Part shown: piece by piece, positions 61,128 through 64,000 of the stretch | How the letters are laid out: each line of letters begins with the position of its first letter | How positions within the stretch are numbered: the stretch's first letter is position 1 | Origin: Candidatus Kuenenia stuttgartensis | Lineage (GTDB): Bacteria > Planctomycetota > Phycisphaerae > Phycisphaerales > SM1A02 | Reading direction: 5' to 3' | Length of the DNA: 64,000 nt | Assembly: GCA_945902075.1 (NCBI GenBank) | Contig: CAMDMA010000010.1 | Span: 31,856-95,855 of the forward strand | Notes under the pieces: generated by a model | Told to the model about the DNA's origin: nothing | The model's input: only the letters and a program-made list of their open reading frames with translations | Database searches by the model: none | Position numbers and translations under genes: made by a program

Positions 61128-63416
61128 TCACGACGCCCTACCTGTACCGGCACGATCTGTGAGGAGAGGATGGGGCGTAGCGGATGCGTGCTCGCCACCA
61201 AGCGCGCGCGCAACCTCTGCTGACATCTTCGATATGGAACCATACCGACGGCAATCATCGACATCAGCGTAATTCAGTACGAGGCCGAGATACTCGACAC
61301 CCGTATCAGTGAGCTCACTCACCGCTTCAGGAAGTCTCGAACGCGAGCGACCATGACGAATGGCAAGCACCGCACCATCACAGCTCGATGCAACTGGAAT
61401 CGCTTCCACGCTCGCAGTCACAGGGCCACTGTCAACGATCACAATCTCGTACTGCTCACGAAGGGTTCGCATGAGGCGACGAAGTGCTCCGATTTGCAGA
61501 TTACTGGCTGAAAAGCTCACATCCGCGCCAACGGGAAGAATCGATAGGTTCTCGCCGATATCGGCAACTTCATTCGCAAGGTTTCCACGCCGTAGGACCT
61601 CACACACACCTGGCGCGTGCAACTTCTTGAACTGATGGCTCAAAGACCGACCAATGAAATCACAATCGACGAGGACGGTCTTATGTCCGCTTTCGGCGTA
61701 ACTCCACGCCAACGCGACTGCAACAGTGGTCTTGCCATCGCCTTGAAACGGACTCGTGACCATGAGCGCGTAACCATTGCCCTGCTGTCGACGAGCCTCA
61801 ATCTTGTTTCGAATACGGTGAACACAATTTGAAGCGAGTTCCCGGGCTGCCGGATCCTGTCCCACTGCGCTCATATCTGGCACCACACCAAGCCACCGCC
61901 CCGCCTTTGAGTCCTTCTGCAGTTGAGACACTCGATAGGCGCGAGGATCAACAGAGCCCAGGATAAAAAACGCTCCGAAGGCGAGTATGAATCCGCCAGC
62001 GAAGCCCACTGCCGCGAGTTGCACTCGCTTATCTGACTCAGGCGATCCTCGTCGGGAAGCGCCTTCCACAACAGTGACTCGACCTCGCCGAATGCTGTCT
62101 GCTTCGCGATCAAGTTCGCGCAAGCGATCGTTGATACGAACCAACTCCGCTTGCTCCGAAGCGATACTTCGATCGATCTTGACAAGTTGGATGCCGACCT
62201 GGTTTACCCGCTCAATCCCCTGACGAACTGCAGCGCGATCCGTCAGCAAATCATCACGCTCGCGCGAGAGCGCGCCGTAACTCTGAGTGCTCCCTACGCC
62301 CTCGCGCCAACTCTGCAGCGCGCCGCCTCGAGCTGAAACCAGCAGACTCTCTTTACCCGAGATTTCGACAGCGATCTTCTCCAACGCAGGATGAGATGGC
62401 TTGTATTTCTTTTTCGCCAGGTCGAGCAGGACGCGTTGATCCTCGACCGTACGACGAATCTCGGCGAGCCTTGGATCAAGTTGCTCAAGTTCATAGTTCG
62501 TTGGTTCAAGCATCGTGGTCGGTGGAATCTCGTTCACCGGTAACGACGCTGCGATCATGCGATCTCGATACTGTCGTTCGATCTTTTTCTGCAAGGCCGT
62601 GATCGCATCGAGACGCGAATCAAGTTGTTGGACGCGTTCCTGCCTTGCATCGAGCACGACTGAAAGATCGGGCGAGAAGAAGTCAGCATCTTTGAGTACC
62701 GCCGTTCGCTCCTCTTCAAATCGTTCGAGTCGCAGCCGAACTTGGGTTGCGAGCCCGCGGATCTTCGCCATTTGCTCGGTGTATTCAGTTTCGGCATCAG
62801 GTCCGTAGATCTCCATGAACGAATCGAGGACAAGATTCACCACTGCCGAAGGCAGAACCGGATTACTTGACTCAAATCGAACCTCGATGAAGCTCGATCC
62901 TCTCGGAACCACGGCGGTAAGGCCTTCGCGAAGAAATGCAACGGCATCTGCGTCATCCATGCCTTGACCAAAAACCTGCTGCAGGATGCGGATGTCATCC
63001 TGTGCATCTCGACCCGCGACCGTTGACGCACCGGTTGGCGGCGTGCCACTGCGCGTACTTCGAACAACCGATTCCAAGACACGATCACTTCGCATCAGCG
63101 TTGCCCTCGCCGAGACGAACGATGAGAAGTCATCAAGCCTCGCAGTATCAACGGTGGCATCGACGAGGGGCTTGAGTTGGGAGTCGATCTGAACGTAGCC
63201 GATGCCCGCCCACTTCACGGGCGCAAAGCGGTACGCCGTGAGCGCAAGCGAAGGTCCCAAGATGAGTCCAGCAAGCACGACCCATTTCCAACGGTTCTGC
63301 AGTCGATCCTGAACAAGATGCAGCGGGTTCGCTGCCGCTGGCGGGGCGTCCGTCGTGCCGACGGAATTCGCAGGGTTGTATGGCTCAAGGGATGTGTTGA
63401 GATCTTGTTCACTCAC
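61128..63416 (-). CDS. Wzz-type polysaccharide co-polymerase fused to a BY-kinase-like ATPase
   Basis: A 762-residue protein controlling polymer length and export. It has membrane segments near residues 44-66 and about 470-492 flanking a long coiled-coil-rich periplasmic region, then a cytoplasmic ATPase. The ATPase has Walker A SPFQGDGKTT (about residue 555), Walker A' VLVDCDFIGRSLS and the DSGPV Walker B region. The final residues (LTDRAGTGRAS) carry no tyrosine cluster, unlike classical BY-kinases. The start is GTG 63416 with GAGAGG 6 bases upstream, overlapping the stop of the EpsI-like gene; TTG 63449 is less likely. Confidence 0.87.
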   Translation of the reverse strand: MSEQDLNTSLEPYNPANSVGTTDAPPAAANPLHLVQDRLQNRWKWVVLAGLILGPSLALTAYRFAPVKWAGIGYVQIDSQLKPLVDATVDTARLDDFSSFVSARATLMRSDRVLESVVRSTRSGTPPTGASTVAGRDAQDDIRILQQVFGQGMDDADAVAFLREGLTAVVPRGSSFIEVRFESSNPVLPSAVVNLVLDSFMEIYGPDAETEYTEQMAKIRGLATQVRLRLERFEEERTAVLKDADFFSPDLSVVLDARQERVQQLDSRLDAITALQKKIERQYRDRMIAASLPVNEIPPTTMLEPTNYELEQLDPRLAEIRRTVEDQRVLLDLAKKKYKPSHPALEKIAVEISGKESLLVSARGGALQSWREGVGSTQSYGALSRERDDLLTDRAAVRQGIERVNQVGIQLVKIDRSIASEQAELVRINDRLRELDREADSIRRGRVTVVEGASRRGSPESDKRVQLAAVGFAGGFILAFGAFFILGSVDPRAYRVSQLQKDSKAGRWLGVVPDMSAVGQDPAARELASNCVHRIRNKIEARRQQGNGYALMVTSPFQGDGKTTVAVALAWSYAESGHKTVLVDCDFIGRSLSHQFKKLHAPGVCEVLRRGNLANEVADIGENLSILPVGADVSFSASNLQIGALRRLMRTLREQYEIVIVDSGPVTASVEAIPVASSCDGAVLAIRHGRSRSRLPEAVSELTDTGVEYLGLVLNYADVDDCRRYGSISKMSAEVARALGGEHASATPHPLLTDRAGTGRAS

Positions 63417-64000
63417 GATTGGCCTCTCGCTTCGTAGATCCCCCGCCAAAGCGCAGGAATTCGCTGATCTTTGTCCGCATGTGCAGCCGGCTCCGCCAAC
63501 TCAACGCGAGCGCCGGTAGAAACGGGAGTCGTATGGCGCTCTATTCCAGAGACCGACACCATCGGTTTATCGGCAGGAAGACTGATCAACATGTCTAAAG
63601 TTCCGTTCGGAAGTGACTCTAAGAGCTCCTCCGCCACCGCACGCATCGAACTTGCTTCTGGCCACCCGTCGGTCAAGACTTGAATCTGCCCAGCGCCACA
63701 AGAGGAAAAAGCCCGCCGCGCTGAGCGTTCACGCACGACCTCGGGGTCGCGAGTCAAACCTACTCCGGGAAGCGCAAAGAACCCAACGATTGAAATACGC
63801 CGGGCGATTCCAGCCGCATTCACGGACTCAAAGCGAAACAGATTGGCCTCGATGGGACTGCCCCGAATCACGAGAGGAAATGCAACCTGACCCACATCAC
63901 CGAATCTCCATCCCGATGCGGGGTAGCAGGATGGCGGATGATGGCCGAGCATATCCCGCACGTCTCCGCAGAAGACAATCGAGATCGCTGCCTGCTGACC
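63413..64000 (-). CDS. EpsI-like exosortase-associated protein, C-terminal part (5' end outside window)
   Basis: An open frame continues off the right edge; about 195 residues are visible. Near its N-terminal end it has FCGDVRDMLGHHPPSCYPASGWRF, in two overlapping segments; HHPPSCYPASGW fits the EpsI/exosortase-associated motif (H-x-P-x-x-C-Y-x-x-x-G-W/Y). This is followed by strand-like FPLVIRGSPIEANLFRFESV. The rest is not recognised. Position directly before the Wzz/BY-kinase gene, with a GTGA overlap, matches EPS loci of the XrtA type. The full-length protein and an exosortase gene are expected right of the window. The call is moderately supported. Confidence 0.62.
   Translation of the reverse strand, partial: GQQAAISIVFCGDVRDMLGHHPPSCYPASGWRFGDVGQVAFPLVIRGSPIEANLFRFESVNAAGIARRISIVGFFALPGVGLTRDPEVVRERSARRAFSSCGAGQIQVLTDGWPEASSMRAVAEELLESLPNGTLDMLISLPADKPMVSVSGIERHTTPVSTGARVELAEPAAHADKDQRIPALWRGIYEARGQS

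Overview
The window is a chromosomal segment of a free-living, moderately GC-rich bacterium, most likely a planctomycete of the class Phycisphaerae. The clues are a Phycisphaerae-style dockerin tail (two D-x-N-G-D-G type loops) on a secreted protein, very large secreted or pilin-like proteins, an exosortase-type exopolysaccharide locus and sulfotransferases. The lineage is inferred from protein style, not from a marker-gene tree. No transposase, integrase, prophage, rRNA or CRISPR array is visible. Gene density is about 90 percent with frequent 4-base stop/start overlaps.

Layout. 1-6950: end of rpoB, all of rpoC and a strong terminator. 7122-8039: a DUF3891-like gene. 8091-26075, minus strand: a type II secretion / type IV pilus-like assembly locus. 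In transcription order it holds a GspE/PilB ATPase with a tandem MshEN signature, PilT, a second GspE/PilB ATPase, GspF/PilC, five prepilin-like proteins and a giant GspK-like protein that carries several acidic calcium-loop-like segments. It ends in a terminator. 26208-30611, plus strand: coaB, gnd, tRNA-Leu(UAA), a secreted MsrB-MsrA fusion and apbE. 30619-39869, minus strand: secreted or exported proteins (Gfo/Idh oxidoreductase, SUMF1-like, choice-of-anchor-B plus dockerin) and an NHL propeller / FixH-like lipoprotein / di-heme peroxidase operon, then a polysaccharide deacetylase. 39891-44955: an ion antiporter, a lipoprotein, thiS-thiG and a phosphohexomutase. 45223-47188: rpsB and tsf with a terminator.

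47400-64000 is a surface-polysaccharide region in two convergent blocks. The plus block is sulfotransferase, GT2 glycosyltransferase, flippase, sulfotransferase. The minus block runs from an EpsI-like fragment at the right edge through a Wzz/BY-kinase-like protein, a sugar transferase, a giant TPR protein and rfbA-rfbC-rfbD-rfbB (dTDP-rhamnose). Together they suggest a rhamnose-containing, probably sulfated polymer made by an exosortase-type EPS machine, with the exosortase expected just beyond the window.

The most unusual features are short tandem repeats inside genes (three copies of a 12-bp start-codon unit in the GspK-like gene, four copies of a 15-bp unit duplicating a prepilin cleavage motif, five copies of a 12-bp unit in the rpsB tail), the giant GspK-like protein, and the paired ATPases of which only one keeps a complete cyclic-di-GMP-type signature.
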